This document shows positions 1-8,699 of a stretch of 64,000 nucleotides of DNA, piece by piece. This stretch comes from Burkholderia diffusa (GTDB lineage: Bacteria > Pseudomonadota > Gammaproteobacteria > Burkholderiales > Burkholderiaceae): assembly GCF_902499115.1 (NCBI RefSeq), contig NZ_CABVPN010000015.1, positions 1 through 64,000 on the forward strand. The letters run 5' to 3'. Each line of letters opens with the position of its first letter. The stretch's first letter is position 1. The position numbers were made by a program, and so were the translations under genes. The notes under the pieces are model-generated. The model was not told the DNA's origin, did not search any database, and saw only the letters and a program-made list of their open reading frames with translations.

Positions 1-74
1 GCTGTAGCTCAGTTGGATAGAGTACTTGGCTACGAACCAAGGGGTCGTGGGTTCGAATCCTGCCAGCCGCGCCA
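1..74 (+). tRNA. tRNA-Arg (anticodon ACG), 5' end cut by window edge
   Basis: The anticodon stem CTTGG/CCAAG (25-29 and 37-41) encloses a seven-base loop with anticodon ACG at 32-34, so this tRNA reads CGU arginine codons and, after deamination to inosine, CGC and CGA. The T arm (GTGGG, loop TTCGAAT, CCTGC) and an encoded CCA (72-74) are visible. The 3' acceptor strand CAGCCGC needs GCGGCTG at the 5' end. The window starts at GCTG, so the first three bases lie outside it. Confidence 0.95.
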
Positions 75-80
75 CCTCAG

Positions 81-112
81 AAGGGCCTTCCTCCGGGAAG
101 GCCCTTTTTTCT
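81..112 (+). terminator. Intrinsic terminator of the tRNA-Arg
   Basis: A perfect 11-bp stem (AAGGGCCTTCC, 81-91, with GGAAGGCCCTT, 96-106) closes a TCCG loop and runs into a T tract. It lies seven bases after the tRNA CCA and ends that transcript. Confidence 0.93.
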
Positions 113-197
113 TTTCCGCCCCCCCCTCTTTTGTTCGGCCACCGCCCGCTCGAGTCGGGTTGCCACTTCATGACATCGCCCGACGCGCTGCACACAT

Positions 198-222
198 GAA
201 AACGGCGGCCCGTGGCCGCCGT
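198..222 (-). terminator. Probable intrinsic terminator after spoT
   Basis: ACGGCGGCC (202-210) and GGCCGCCGT (214-222) form a 9-bp stem with a three-base loop. On the minus strand it is followed by TTTTC. It lies 30 bases past the spoT stop and ends the yicC-gmk-rpoZ-spoT direction. Confidence 0.75.
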
Positions 223-251
223 CGCATCCCGCCGCAAACCACCGCGCGACG

Positions 252-2618
252 TCAGTAATCCTGCCGCTCGCGCTCGATGCGCATGCCGCCGTCGTGACGC
301 GCATGCACGCTGTCGTCGGTCGAGCGCTCGCGCATGATCCGCATCACGTCCGGATTGGTCCGCACGCGCCGCATCACGTTCGCGAGATGCACGCGATCGC
401 TGACCTGGATCACGAACCGCAGCACCGTCGATTCGTGCGTCAGATCCTCGTCCATCGCGATGTGAACGATGTTCGCGTCGGCCGACGTGATGTCCGCCGC
501 GACGCGCGCGAAGATGCCCTTCGTGTTCTTCACGAGCGCCTTCACCGCGACGTCGAACAGACGACCCGGCTGCGGCGCCCACTCGACGTCGATCCAGCGG
601 CCCGGATCGCGACGATGGATGCGCTGCGCGACCCGGCAATCGGTCGTATGAATCGCCATCCCGAGGCCGATGCCGATATAGCCCATGATCGCATCGCCCG
701 GAATCGGCCGGCAGCACGCCGACAGTTGCACGGACATCCCTTCGGTGCCGGTGATCACGACCGGCGGCGCATTGTGCGCGGGATGCCGCTCGGACTTCGG
801 CAGATCGTCGTCCGCATCGCGGCCGGTCATCAGCACCTCGATGCGCTTGGCCATCACCGCGGCGACGCGGCGGCCGAGGCCGATGTCCGCGAAGATTTCC
901 TGGCGGCTCTTGTTGCCCGTCCACTGAACGAGCTTCTCCCACACCTCCGGCGCGACATCGGCGAGCGCGAGCCCGTAACCCTTCAGGCTCTGATCGACGA
1001 GCCGCTCGCCGAGCTGCACCGACTCGTTCAGGCGCATCGTCTTCAGGTAGTGACGAATCGCCGAACGCGCCTTGCCGGTGCGCACGAAACCGAGCCACGC
1101 GGGGTTCGGCTTCGAATACGGCGCGGTGATGACCTCGACGATGTCGCCGCTCTTCAGCTCGGTGCGCAGCGGCAGCAACTCGTTGTTGATCTTCACGGCC
1201 ACGCACTGGTTGCCGAGATCGCTATGGATCGAATACGCGAAATCGAGCGCCGTCGCGCCGCGCGGCAACGCCATGATCTTCGACTTCGGCGTGAACACGT
1301 AGACCGCATCCGGGAACAGGTCGATCTTCACGTGCTCGAGGAATTCGCTCGAATCGCCGGCTTCGCTCTGGATGTCGAGCAGCGACTTCAGCCACTGATG
1401 CGCGCGCTTCTGCACGTCGTTCAGATCCGCGCCGCCGTTCTTGTACAGCCAGTGCGCGGCCACGCCGGCCTCGGCGATCTCGTGCATCTTGCGCGTGCGC
1501 ACCTGGAACTCGATCGGCGCGCCGAACGGGCCGACGAGCGTCGTGTGCAGCGACTGATAGCCGTTGATCTTCGGGATCGCGATGTAGTCCTTGAACTTGC
1601 CGGGCACGGGCTTGTACAACGCGTGCAACGCACCGATGCATGTGTAGCAGTCGAGCGGACTCTCGACGACGACGCGAAAGCCGTATACGTCGAGCACCTG
1701 CGAGAACGATAGCTGCTTGTCGCGCATCTTGCGATAGATGCTGTAGATCGTCTTCTCGCGGCCGGTGATCTCCGCGTCGAGCTTCGCGTCGCTCATCGCG
1801 CGCTGAGCAGCCTCGAGGATCTTGCTGATCACTTCGCGGCGGTTGCCGCGCGCAGCCTTCACGGCCTTCTCGAGCGTCGCGTAGCGATGCGGGTTGAAGT
1901 TCGCGAAGCTCATGTCCTGCAGCTCGCGATACGTGTTGTTCAACCCGAGGCGGTGCGCGATCGGCGCGTAGATGTCGAGCGTCTCGCGTGCGACGCGCCG
2001 GCGCTTTTCCATCGGCACCGCGCCGAGCGTGCGCATGTTGTGCAGACGGTCGGCGAGCTTGACGAGGATGACCCGCACGTCGCGCGCCATCGCGAGCAGC
2101 ATCTTGCGGAAGTTTTCCGCCTGCGCTTCCTCGCGGCTGCGGAACTCCATCTTGTCGAGCTTGGACAGGCCGTCGACCAGTTCGGCGACCTTCGGGCCGA
2201 ACCGTTCGGCCAGTTCGCTCTTGGTCACGCCCTGGTCTTCCATCACGTCGTGCAGGAGCGCGGCCATCACCGCTTGCGCGTCGAGCTTCCAGCCGGCACA
2301 GATTTCCGCGACGGCGACGGGATGGGTGATGTAGGGTTCGCCGCTCTGGCGATATTGACCGAGGTGGGCTTCGTCACTGAAGTGGAACGCCGCCTTGACC
2401 TCTTTGATTTCTTCCGGAGGGAGATACTCGGCAAGCGCGGCCGTCAGTTTCGCGATCGAAACGACGCCGTGCTTGCGCGGCTGCTCCGGCGTGGCGGTCG
2501 GCCCGAACAGATGCCGGAAGGACTGTTCGAGGACCGCGTCGATGTACTGGCGCGCAGGCGACTGGGCCGTGGCTTCGGTGGTCGAATCCGCGGAGGCGGA
2601 CGATGGGGTGGTGCTCAT
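252..2618 (-). CDS. spoT: Bifunctional (p)ppGpp synthetase/hydrolase SpoT (RSH family)
   Basis: This 788-residue RelA/SpoT homologue makes and degrades the stringent-response alarmone (p)ppGpp in the cytoplasm. The N-terminal HD hydrolase domain is intact: H99, the H123-D124 pair and E127-D128 in LLHDVMED, and D190 in KLADRLHNMRT. The synthetase domain follows, with YGFRVVV and GYQSLHTT (about 310-360), then a TGS domain (about 430-500) and a C-terminal ACT domain in the last 75 residues. A complete HD site argues for SpoT rather than synthetase-only RelA. It is the last gene of the gmk-rpoZ-spoT order, which is typical of beta- and gammaproteobacteria, and starts 63 bp after rpoZ. The start is the ATG giving MSTTPSSASAD, which begins a low-complexity leader of about 20 residues. 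Confidence 0.97.
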   Translation of the reverse strand: MSTTPSSASADSTTEATAQSPARQYIDAVLEQSFRHLFGPTATPEQPRKHGVVSIAKLTAALAEYLPPEEIKEVKAAFHFSDEAHLGQYRQSGEPYITHPVAVAEICAGWKLDAQAVMAALLHDVMEDQGVTKSELAERFGPKVAELVDGLSKLDKMEFRSREEAQAENFRKMLLAMARDVRVILVKLADRLHNMRTLGAVPMEKRRRVARETLDIYAPIAHRLGLNNTYRELQDMSFANFNPHRYATLEKAVKAARGNRREVISKILEAAQRAMSDAKLDAEITGREKTIYSIYRKMRDKQLSFSQVLDVYGFRVVVESPLDCYTCIGALHALYKPVPGKFKDYIAIPKINGYQSLHTTLVGPFGAPIEFQVRTRKMHEIAEAGVAAHWLYKNGGADLNDVQKRAHQWLKSLLDIQSEAGDSSEFLEHVKIDLFPDAVYVFTPKSKIMALPRGATALDFAYSIHSDLGNQCVAVKINNELLPLRTELKSGDIVEVITAPYSKPNPAWLGFVRTGKARSAIRHYLKTMRLNESVQLGERLVDQSLKGYGLALADVAPEVWEKLVQWTGNKSRQEIFADIGLGRRVAAVMAKRIEVLMTGRDADDDLPKSERHPAHNAPPVVITGTEGMSVQLSACCRPIPGDAIMGYIGIGLGMAIHTTDCRVAQRIHRRDPGRWIDVEWAPQPGRLFDVAVKALVKNTKGIFARVAADITSADANIVHIAMDEDLTHESTVLRFVIQVSDRVHLANVMRRVRTNPDVMRIMRERSTDDSVHARHDGGMRIERERQDY

Positions 2619-2681
2619 ATTCGCCTCCAGGTCGAGTCGTTGCGCGCGTGGACTACATGGCTGGAACGGGCCGGATGCGCG

Positions 2682-2885
2682 TTACACCGGCACCTTCTTC
2701 AGCATCTCGACGCCGACCTGGCCGGCAGCGATCTCGCGCAGCGCGACGACGGTCGGCTTGTCGCGGCTCTCGATCTTCGGCGTATGGCCTTGCGCGAGCT
2801 GCCGCGCGCGGTAAGTGGCGGCGAGCGCCAGTTCGAAGCGGTTGGGGATTTGCTTCAGGCAGTCTTCGACGGTAATGCGAGCCAT
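2682..2885 (-). CDS. rpoZ: DNA-directed RNA polymerase omega subunit
   Basis: This 67-residue protein begins [20 protein letters not shown], the omega signature. Omega binds the beta' subunit, helps RNA polymerase assemble and, in Escherichia coli, forms part of a ppGpp site. The length matches beta-proteobacterial omega, which is shorter than the 91-residue E. coli protein. It lies between gmk (58 bp upstream) and spoT (63 bp downstream) on the same strand, so the alarmone enzyme and a polymerase subunit that senses the alarmone are probably co-transcribed. Confidence 0.97.
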
Positions 2886-2943
2886 GTTGGTAATTCCTTC
2901 TGAATATAGTCCCTATTCTACCTTATGTCCCTCTACCCCCGCG

Positions 2944-3627
2944 TCATTCCGCGTGGGGCAAATGGATGCCGAGCTCGATGAACAGCTCGGTATGTCGCGC
3001 GTACTGCGAAGCAAAGCGCAGGCGCGTCGCCGCGACGATGCATTCGAGCTCGGCCAGTGCACGATCGAAATTTTCGTTGATCACCACGTATTCCGCTTCC
3101 GACGCGTGCGCCATCTCGCTGCCCGCGGCGAGCAGGCGTCGCGTGATCACGTTCGGCTCGTCCTGGCCGCGCTTCTTCAGACGTTCCTCGAGCGCGTCGA
3201 GCGACGGCGGCAGAATGAAGATGCCGACCGCGTTGCGGAACTGCTTCTTCACCTGCTGCGCGCCCTGCCAGTCGATCTCGAGCAGCACGTCGTGGCCGCT
3301 CATCATCTGCTCCTCGATCCAGACGCGCGACGTACCGTAGTAGTTGCCGTGCACTTCCGCGCTTTCGAGGAATTCGTGCGCGGCGTGGCGCGCGCGGAAA
3401 TCCTCGACGGTCGTGAAGTGGTAGTGCTGGCCGTCCTGCTCGCCCGGGCGCGGCTTGCGCGTCGTGTACGAAATCGACAGGCAGATGTCGCTGTCCTTCG
3501 ACAGCAGCGCGTTCACGAGCGTCGACTTGCCGGCGCCCGACGGCGCGATGACCATGAACAGGTTGCCGGGATAGACGCCGCCGTGCAGCGCATGCGACGC
3601 GTGGCCGTCGTGAGTGGGATGGGTCAT
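2944..3627 (-). CDS. gmk: Guanylate kinase
   Basis: This 227-residue enzyme phosphorylates GMP to GDP with ATP, an essential purine step that also feeds ppGpp synthesis. The P-loop APSGAGKST is at residues 28-36. The GMP-binding segment SYTTRKPRPGEQDGQHYHF and the LEIDWQGAQQV motif follow. The 20 residues before the core (rich in H, T and G) are longer than in E. coli Gmk, so the true start could be slightly internal. It sits 6 bp after yicC and 58 bp before rpoZ, so one transcript is likely. Confidence 0.97.
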   Translation of the reverse strand: MTHPTHDGHASHALHGGVYPGNLFMVIAPSGAGKSTLVNALLSKDSDICLSISYTTRKPRPGEQDGQHYHFTTVEDFRARHAAHEFLESAEVHGNYYGTSRVWIEEQMMSGHDVLLEIDWQGAQQVKKQFRNAVGIFILPPSLDALEERLKKRGQDEPNVITRRLLAAGSEMAHASEAEYVVINENFDRALAELECIVAATRLRFASQYARHTELFIELGIHLPHAE

Positions 3628-3633
3628 GTTGCG

Positions 3634-4557
3634 TTACTCCAGGTTTTGCACTTGCTCACGCATCTGCTCGATCAACAGCTTGAGCGCCATCGATGCGTCG
3701 GCCAGTTCCTTCGCCGCCGCCTTCGAGCCGAGCGTGTTTGCTTCTCGATTCAGTTCTTGCATCATGAAGTCGAGACGCTTGCCGACGCGGCCGCCCTTCT
3801 CGATCACGTGACGCGTTTCGTTCAGGTGCGCGGTGAGTCGCGACAGCTCTTCCGCGATGTCGATCCGGATCCCGTACATCGTCACTTCCTGACGAATGCG
3901 TTCCGCGGCTTCCTCGCGCGTGACGATCGGCGCGCTGCCTTCGGGCGCCGCGATGCCGAGCGCCTCCTGCAGCCTCTCGACGATCTTCTGCTGATGCTTC
4001 GCGATCAGCTCCGGCACGAGCGGCGTGATGCGCGCGACGATCGCCTCCATCTCGGTGACGTTCGACAGCAGCATCGTCGCCAGCTGCGCGCCTTCGCGCG
4101 AACGCACGACGACGAGTTCACCGATCGCTTCCTTGCCGCACGCGAGCACCGCGTCGCGGATCGCTTCCGCCGACACGCCGCTCTCGGCGAGCACGCCTGG
4201 CCAGCGCAGGATCTCGCCCGCACGCAGGCGACCGACACCCGGGAACGAATCGAGCACCGAGCGCTCGAGCTCGGCAAGCTGGCCGAGCGCCGTCTGGTTC
4301 AGCGCACCGGCACCGATGCTCTGCTCGCCGCGCTGCAGGTTGATGCGCACGTCGACCTTGCCGCGCGACAGCTTGTTCATCAGCATTTCGCGCAGCGCGG
4401 GCTCGCACGCGCGCACGTCGTCCGGCATGCGGAAATTCAGGTCGAGGAAGCGCGAGTTCACGGTGCGCAGTTCGACCGACACGCTGGTGCCGCCGTTGCC
4501 GGTGCCCGTCGCGAGTTCGCGCGTCGCGCTCGCGTAGCCCGTCATGCTGTAGATCAT
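3634..4557 (-). CDS. yicC: YicC family endoribonuclease/stress-induced protein
   Basis: The 307-residue protein begins MIYSMTGYASATRE, the conserved YicC N-terminus, and ends with the DUF1732-type C-terminus (MMQELNREANTLGSKA ... LLIEQMREQVQNLE). YicC proteins are reported to be RNases that target some small RNAs and structured RNAs. I see only the family signature, not a defined active site. I chose the ATG at 4557 because the family start is exactly there; the open frame upstream runs into the divergent rph promoter region. It is first in the yicC-gmk-rpoZ-spoT run and diverges from rph across about 175 bp. Confidence 0.95.
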   Translation of the reverse strand: MIYSMTGYASATRELATGTGNGGTSVSVELRTVNSRFLDLNFRMPDDVRACEPALREMLMNKLSRGKVDVRINLQRGEQSIGAGALNQTALGQLAELERSVLDSFPGVGRLRAGEILRWPGVLAESGVSAEAIRDAVLACGKEAIGELVVVRSREGAQLATMLLSNVTEMEAIVARITPLVPELIAKHQQKIVERLQEALGIAAPEGSAPIVTREEAAERIRQEVTMYGIRIDIAEELSRLTAHLNETRHVIEKGGRVGKRLDFMMQELNREANTLGSKAAAKELADASMALKLLIEQMREQVQNLE

Positions 4558-4732
4558 GGTTCGTCTCGCCGTCTGGGTGCCCTTCTCGGGCGGGAATATG
4601 TCGAGGCGCCCGGCGCATTGCAAGGCGCGGGGCGGGAAGCGCGCATTATCCCATTTTTGCGCCCCACCCCGCCGGGCAACGCAGCCGTTCGGCGCTAAAA
4701 TCGGGGTTTCCTCTTCCGTCCACGATTCCCCC

Positions 4733-5473
4733 ATGACGTCTTCCCTGTCCCGCCCGAGCGGCCGCCGCGCCGACGAACTGCGCAAGGTCGCCCTCACGCG
4801 CCATTACACGAAACACGCCGAAGGCTCGGTACTCGTCGAATTCGGCGATACCAAGGTGATCTGCACCGCGAGCGTCGCCGAACGCGTGCCCGAATTCCTG
4901 CGCGATCGCGGCCAGGGCTGGCTGACGGCGGAATACGGGATGCTGCCGCGCGCGACGCACACGCGCAGCGACCGTGAAGCCGCGCGCGGCAAGCAGACGG
5001 GCCGCACGCAGGAAATTCAGCGCCTGATCGGCCGCGCGCTGCGCGCGGTGTTCGATCTCGAAGCGCTCGGCCCGCGCACGATCCACATCGACTGCGACGT
5101 GATCCAGGCCGACGGCGGCACGCGCACGGCCAGCATCACCGGCGCCTTCGTCGCCGCGCACGACGCCGTGTCGAAGCTGATCGCGGCCGGCAAGCTCGCG
5201 CGCTCGCCGATCACCGACCACGTCGCCGCGATCTCGGTCGGCGTGTACGAAGGCGCACCCGTGCTCGACCTCGACTACGCGGAAGATTCGCGCTGCGACA
5301 CCGACATGAACGTCGTGATGACGGGCGCCGGCGGCTTCGTCGAAGTCCAGGGCACCGCCGAAGGCGTGCCGTTCTCGCGCGCCGAGATGAACGCGCTGCT
5401 CGACCTCGCGCAAAGCGGGATCGGCCAGCTCGTGCAGTTGCAGAAGGACGTGCTGGGCGCCGGCCATGTCTGA
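4733..5473 (+). CDS. rph: Ribonuclease PH
   Basis: This 246-residue phosphorolytic 3'-5' exoribonuclease trims tRNA 3' ends using inorganic phosphate. Family landmarks are EFGDTKVICTASV (36-48), the phosphate-binding GRTQEIQRLIGRALR (about 90-104) and DLDYAEDSRCDTDMNVVMTG near residue 185. The ATG giving MTSSLSRPSGRRADELR matches the family start; the frame is open further upstream but overlaps the yicC promoter region. Its stop overlaps the start of rdgB by 8 bp, so the two are translationally linked. Confidence 0.97.
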   Translation: MTSSLSRPSGRRADELRKVALTRHYTKHAEGSVLVEFGDTKVICTASVAERVPEFLRDRGQGWLTAEYGMLPRATHTRSDREAARGKQTGRTQEIQRLIGRALRAVFDLEALGPRTIHIDCDVIQADGGTRTASITGAFVAAHDAVSKLIAAGKLARSPITDHVAAISVGVYEGAPVLDLDYAEDSRCDTDMNVVMTGAGGFVEVQGTAEGVPFSRAEMNALLDLAQSGIGQLVQLQKDVLGAGHV

Positions 5474-6095
5474 CGATCGCACCCTCGCGCCGCTGTCGCG
5501 CATCGTGCTCGCGTCGAACAACGCCGGCAAGCTGCGCGAGTTCACCGCGCTGTTTTCGACGGTCGGCATCGAGATCGTGCCGCAGGGCGACCTGGCCGTG
5601 CCGGAGGCGGACGAGCCGTTCAGCACGTTCATCGAGAACGCGCTGACGAAAGCACGGCACGCGTCGCGGCTCACCGGCCTACCGGCGATCGCCGACGATT
5701 CGGGCCTGTGCGTGCGCGCGCTGCGCGGCGCACCGGGCGTCTATTCCGCACGCTACGCGCAGCGCGCGGGCGGCGACAAGGGCGACGCGGCGAACAATGC
5801 GTACCTCGTCGAGCAGCTGCGCGGCGTCGCCGACCGGCGCGCATACTATTGCTGCGTGCTCGCGCTGGTGCGCCACGCGGACGATCCCGAGCCGCTGTTC
5901 GCCGAAGGTCGCTGGGAAGGCGAGATCGTCGACACGCCGCGCGGCGAGCACGGATTCGGCTACGACCCGTATTTCCACCTGCCGTCGCTCGGCGCGACGG
6001 CGGCCGAACTCGAGCCGGCCGTGAAGAACACGCACAGCCATCGCGCGCTCGCGCTGAAGGCACTGCTCGCGCGGCTCGCGGAGGAACCGGCATGA
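5466..6095 (+). CDS. rdgB: dITP/XTP pyrophosphatase (RdgB/HAM1)
   Basis: This 209-residue house-cleaning enzyme hydrolyses dITP, ITP and XTP to monophosphates, keeping deaminated purines out of DNA and RNA. The signature SNNAGKLREF is at 17-26 and ADDSGLCV at about 76-83, with the C-terminal KNTHSHRALALK that closes the nucleotide site. Its start codon lies inside the end of rph. hemW starts 34 bp after its stop, consistent with an rph-rdgB-hemW operon. Confidence 0.97.
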   Translation: MSDDRTLAPLSRIVLASNNAGKLREFTALFSTVGIEIVPQGDLAVPEADEPFSTFIENALTKARHASRLTGLPAIADDSGLCVRALRGAPGVYSARYAQRAGGDKGDAANNAYLVEQLRGVADRRAYYCCVLALVRHADDPEPLFAEGRWEGEIVDTPRGEHGFGYDPYFHLPSLGATAAELEPAVKNTHSHRALALKALLARLAEEPA

Positions 6096-6129
6096 TCGTC
6101 TTCGTCACGCATTCGCAACCGGAGGCCGC

Positions 6130-7344
6130 ATGAGCCAGGCGGCGGAAACCGGCGCGCGCGTCGTCGCGGCCTTCACGTCGCCCGGGCAGGTGCGGCTCAC
6201 GTCGCTGCCGCCGCTCGCGCTGTACGTGCATTTTCCGTGGTGCGTGCGCAAGTGCCCGTACTGCGATTTCAACTCGCACGAGTGGAAGGGCGAGCGGTTT
6301 CCGGAAACCGAGTACCTCGACGCGCTGCGCGCCGATCTCGAACAGGCGCTGCCGCTCGTCTGGGGCCGGCAGGTGCATACGGTGTTCATCGGCGGCGGCA
6401 CGCCGAGCCTGCTGTCCGCGGCCGGCCTCGACCGGCTGCTGTCCGACGTGCGCGCGCTGCTGCCGCTCGATGCCGACGCCGAGATCACGCTCGAGGCGAA
6501 CCCGGGCACGTTCGAGGCCGCGAAGTTCGCGCAGTTTCGCGCGAGCGGCGTGAACCGCCTGTCCGTCGGCATCCAGAGCTTCAACGAAGGCCATCTGAAA
6601 GCGCTCGGCCGCATTCACGACACCGCGCAGGCGCGCGCGGCCGTCGAGATCGCCGCGAAGACGTTCGACAACTTCAACCTCGACCTGATGTTCGCGCTGC
6701 CGAACCAGACGCTCGACGAATGCCGGGCCGACATCGAGACCGCGCTGTCGTTCGCGCCGCCGCATCTGTCGCTGTATCACCTGACGCTCGAACCGAACAC
6801 GCTGTTCGCGAAGTTTCCGCCCGTGGTACCCGACGACGACGCGTCGGCCGACATGCAGGAATGGATCCACGCGCGCACGGCCGAGGCCGGTTACGGCCGC
6901 TACGAAGTGTCCGCTTACGCGAAGCCGAATCATCAGTGCAAGCACAACCTGAACTACTGGCGCTTCGGCGACTATCTCGGGATCGGCGCGGGCGCGCACA
7001 CGAAGCTGTCGTTCCCGAACCGGATCCTGCGGCAGGCACGCTACAAGCATCCGGCTACCTTCATCGAACAGGCGATGGCCGGCACGCCGGTGCAGGAAGA
7101 ACGTGAAGTCGGCGCGCGCGACCTGCCGTTCGAGTTCATGCTGAACACGCTGCGGCTCGTCGAGGGCTTCCCCGTGCACAGCTTCGTCGAACGCACGGGT
7201 TTGCCGATCGGCACGATCGAGCAGGCACTCAAGGATGCGGAGCAGCGCGGACTGATCACGCGCGATTTTGCGCAGATCGCGCCGACGCCGCTTGGTCAAC
7301 GGTTCCTCAACGACCTGCAGGAATTGTTCCTGCGCGACGATTGA
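6130..7344 (+). CDS. hemW: Radical SAM haem chaperone HemW
   Basis: The 404-residue protein carries the radical-SAM cluster motif CVRKCPYC (C38, C42, C45), GGGTPSLL and ANPGTFE, and the HemW-specific CKHNLNYW region. HemW resembles coproporphyrinogen dehydrogenase HemN but binds haem and delivers it to proteins of the respiratory chain, so the older oxygen-independent coproporphyrinogen oxidase label is probably wrong. A C-terminal winged-helix region (about 330-400) matches the family. It is the third gene of the rph-rdgB-hemW run. About 28 residues precede the core. Confidence 0.95.
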   Translation: MSQAAETGARVVAAFTSPGQVRLTSLPPLALYVHFPWCVRKCPYCDFNSHEWKGERFPETEYLDALRADLEQALPLVWGRQVHTVFIGGGTPSLLSAAGLDRLLSDVRALLPLDADAEITLEANPGTFEAAKFAQFRASGVNRLSVGIQSFNEGHLKALGRIHDTAQARAAVEIAAKTFDNFNLDLMFALPNQTLDECRADIETALSFAPPHLSLYHLTLEPNTLFAKFPPVVPDDDASADMQEWIHARTAEAGYGRYEVSAYAKPNHQCKHNLNYWRFGDYLGIGAGAHTKLSFPNRILRQARYKHPATFIEQAMAGTPVQEEREVGARDLPFEFMLNTLRLVEGFPVHSFVERTGLPIGTIEQALKDAEQRGLITRDFAQIAPTPLGQRFLNDLQELFLRDD

Positions 7345-7352
7345 GGCGGAAC

Positions 7353-7382
7353 GAGGCGGCATTTCGGTTACAATGCCGCCTC
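7353..7382 (+). promoter_or_regulatory. Inverted repeat overlapping the -10 region of tRNA-Ser(UGA)
   Basis: GAGGCGGCATT (7353-7363) is an exact inverted repeat of AATGCCGCCTC (7372-7382), separated by eight bases. A -10-like TACAAT (7369-7374) lies between and within the arms, and the tRNA begins five bases later. No good -35 is visible. It could be a stem-loop ending hemW (without a clear T tract) or an operator over the tRNA promoter. Confidence 0.5.
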
Positions 7383-7386
7383 GTGT

Positions 7387-7474
7387 GGAAGCGTGGCCGA
7401 GCGGTTTAAGGCACCGGTCTTGAAAACCGGCGACGGGAAACTGTCCGTGAGTTCGAATCTCACCGCTTCCGCCA
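7387..7474 (+). tRNA. tRNA-Ser (anticodon TGA)
   Basis: The acceptor stem GGAAGCG/CGCTTCC, the anticodon stem CCGGT/ACCGG with anticodon TGA at 7421-7423, a long variable arm and an encoded CCA (7472-7474) define a complete 88-base class II serine tRNA that decodes UCA and other UCN codons. Confidence 0.97.
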
Positions 7475-7485
7475 GGAAGTTCGCC

Positions 7486-7519
7486 AAACCCCGTCCATTC
7501 ATCGAATGACGGGGTTTTT
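7486..7519 (+). terminator. Intrinsic terminator of tRNA-Ser(UGA)
   Basis: AAACCCCGT pairs with ACGGGGTTT, and CATTC with GAATG in the upper stem. A T-rich tail TTTTTG follows. It starts 11 bases after the tRNA CCA. Confidence 0.9.
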
Positions 7520-7625
7520 GTTTGTTCGACGCGCGCCGCGCACGGTGCCCGCCCCGCGTGCCGACGCATCTCGCCCGATGCCGTTACAATCCGGCGCTCC
7601 GATTCGCGAAACGGGAAACCACGTC

Positions 7626-8024
7626 ATGAAGTCCTTCATCGCCTCGTCGCTCGTCGCCCTGGCCGCCGTCGGCACGCACGCCGCGGCCGCCGATTCCGCC
7701 TCCGGCACCGACGCGCAAACGCCGTCATGCGCGATTGCGTACGTGAAGGGTGTCGGCGGCTCGCCGCGCAGCCTGCGCGAATATCTCGCGAGCCCGACGC
7801 CGTACAACTATCTGAAGGAAAACGAGATCCAGTGCAAGGTGTCGGATGACGGGCGCGCATCGAACTGCACCGGCGTGACCTATATCCGCAACGAACAGGT
7901 CAGCGTGTACGAGGATTCCGACCCGGCGACGCTGACGGTCGTCGCGCCGGTGGAACTCGAGCACGGCCAGAAGTATCCCGTGATCCTCGTGGTGCAGCGC
8001 AAGGACGCGCGCTGCACGCGGTAA
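7626..8024 (+). CDS. Exported hypothetical protein
   Basis: The 132-residue protein starts MKSFIASSLVALAAVGTHAAAADS, a classic Sec signal peptide with likely cleavage after AAA near residue 21. The mature part has three or four cysteines (CAIAY, IQCKV, NCTGV, ARCTR) that could form disulphides in the periplasm, and ends in KYPVILVVQRKDARCTR. I do not recognise a named family. The start is the ATG at the signal peptide; the open frame runs further upstream without signal character. It stands alone between tRNA-Ser and another small gene on the same strand. Confidence 0.8.
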   Translation: MKSFIASSLVALAAVGTHAAAADSASGTDAQTPSCAIAYVKGVGGSPRSLREYLASPTPYNYLKENEIQCKVSDDGRASNCTGVTYIRNEQVSVYEDSDPATLTVVAPVELEHGQKYPVILVVQRKDARCTR

Positions 8025-8179
8025 CGCGCGCCACGGCACGCCCGCCGTCCGCCGACGACGCGCGCGAGCCTCACGGGCCGGGCCGCCATCACCTAGAATT
8101 CGATCAGCACGGCGACACGACCGCCGCCGCGACTCGATGCCGCCCGCGCCATCCGTGCGTGCGGCCCAGGGAGACCGCC

Positions 8180-8473
8180 ATGACCGAATTGTCGACAGCG
8201 ACGGATCACGTCGATTACGAAGGCTTCGAGATCCATGTGGTGCCGGGCATCGCCCCGGGCAGCGACACGCGTTACACCTACACCGGCTATGTCTGCCATC
8301 CTGGCGCGAATCCCGCGCTGCCCGATCATGCGGTGCCCTTCCACGCGGACGGCGAGGAAAGCTTCGCGAGCGTCGACGAAGCGGTTCGGGAAGCCGTGCA
8401 CATCGGCAAGAGCATCATCGACGGCACGCATCCGGACCTGTCCGTTCTGTCGCTCGTAACACACGGCTACTAA
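8180..8473 (+). CDS. Small hypothetical protein
   Basis: This 97-residue soluble, acidic protein begins MTELSTATDHVDYEGFEIHV. A GGGAG ribosome-binding site lies seven bases before the ATG at 8180, which is why I prefer it to the upstream in-frame ATG at 8159. It has no signal peptide or membrane segment. The pattern of short beta-strand stretches (FEIHVVPG, YTYTGYVCH) followed by a helix (VDEAVREAVHIGKSII) suggests a small alpha/beta domain. I do not recognise a family and assign no function. Confidence 0.75.
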   Translation: MTELSTATDHVDYEGFEIHVVPGIAPGSDTRYTYTGYVCHPGANPALPDHAVPFHADGEESFASVDEAVREAVHIGKSIIDGTHPDLSVLSLVTHGY

Positions 8474-8699
8474 GCGGGCAGATCGGGCCACGCCCACCGC
8501 CACTGCGTGCGACGCGCGTGCGCATATCGCGCCCGCGCCGTCACATGTCACGTCACATCGGAACACATGCCGGTCGGCCCGCCGATCGCCATCATCCGCG
8601 AATCGCTACGTCGCGCTTCGCGCACTATGCGTTTCTCCCGATAACAGGTCGCGGCCGGACGCCTATCATTTTTTTATCGTCACCCTCCGGCAGTCCGCC

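Noticed and set aside
2815..4698. A 627-codon open frame on the plus strand antisense to gmk and yicC
   Set aside because: It overlaps two well-conserved genes, its composition is Arg/Ala/His-rich as expected for an antisense frame in high-GC DNA, and it has no family motif.
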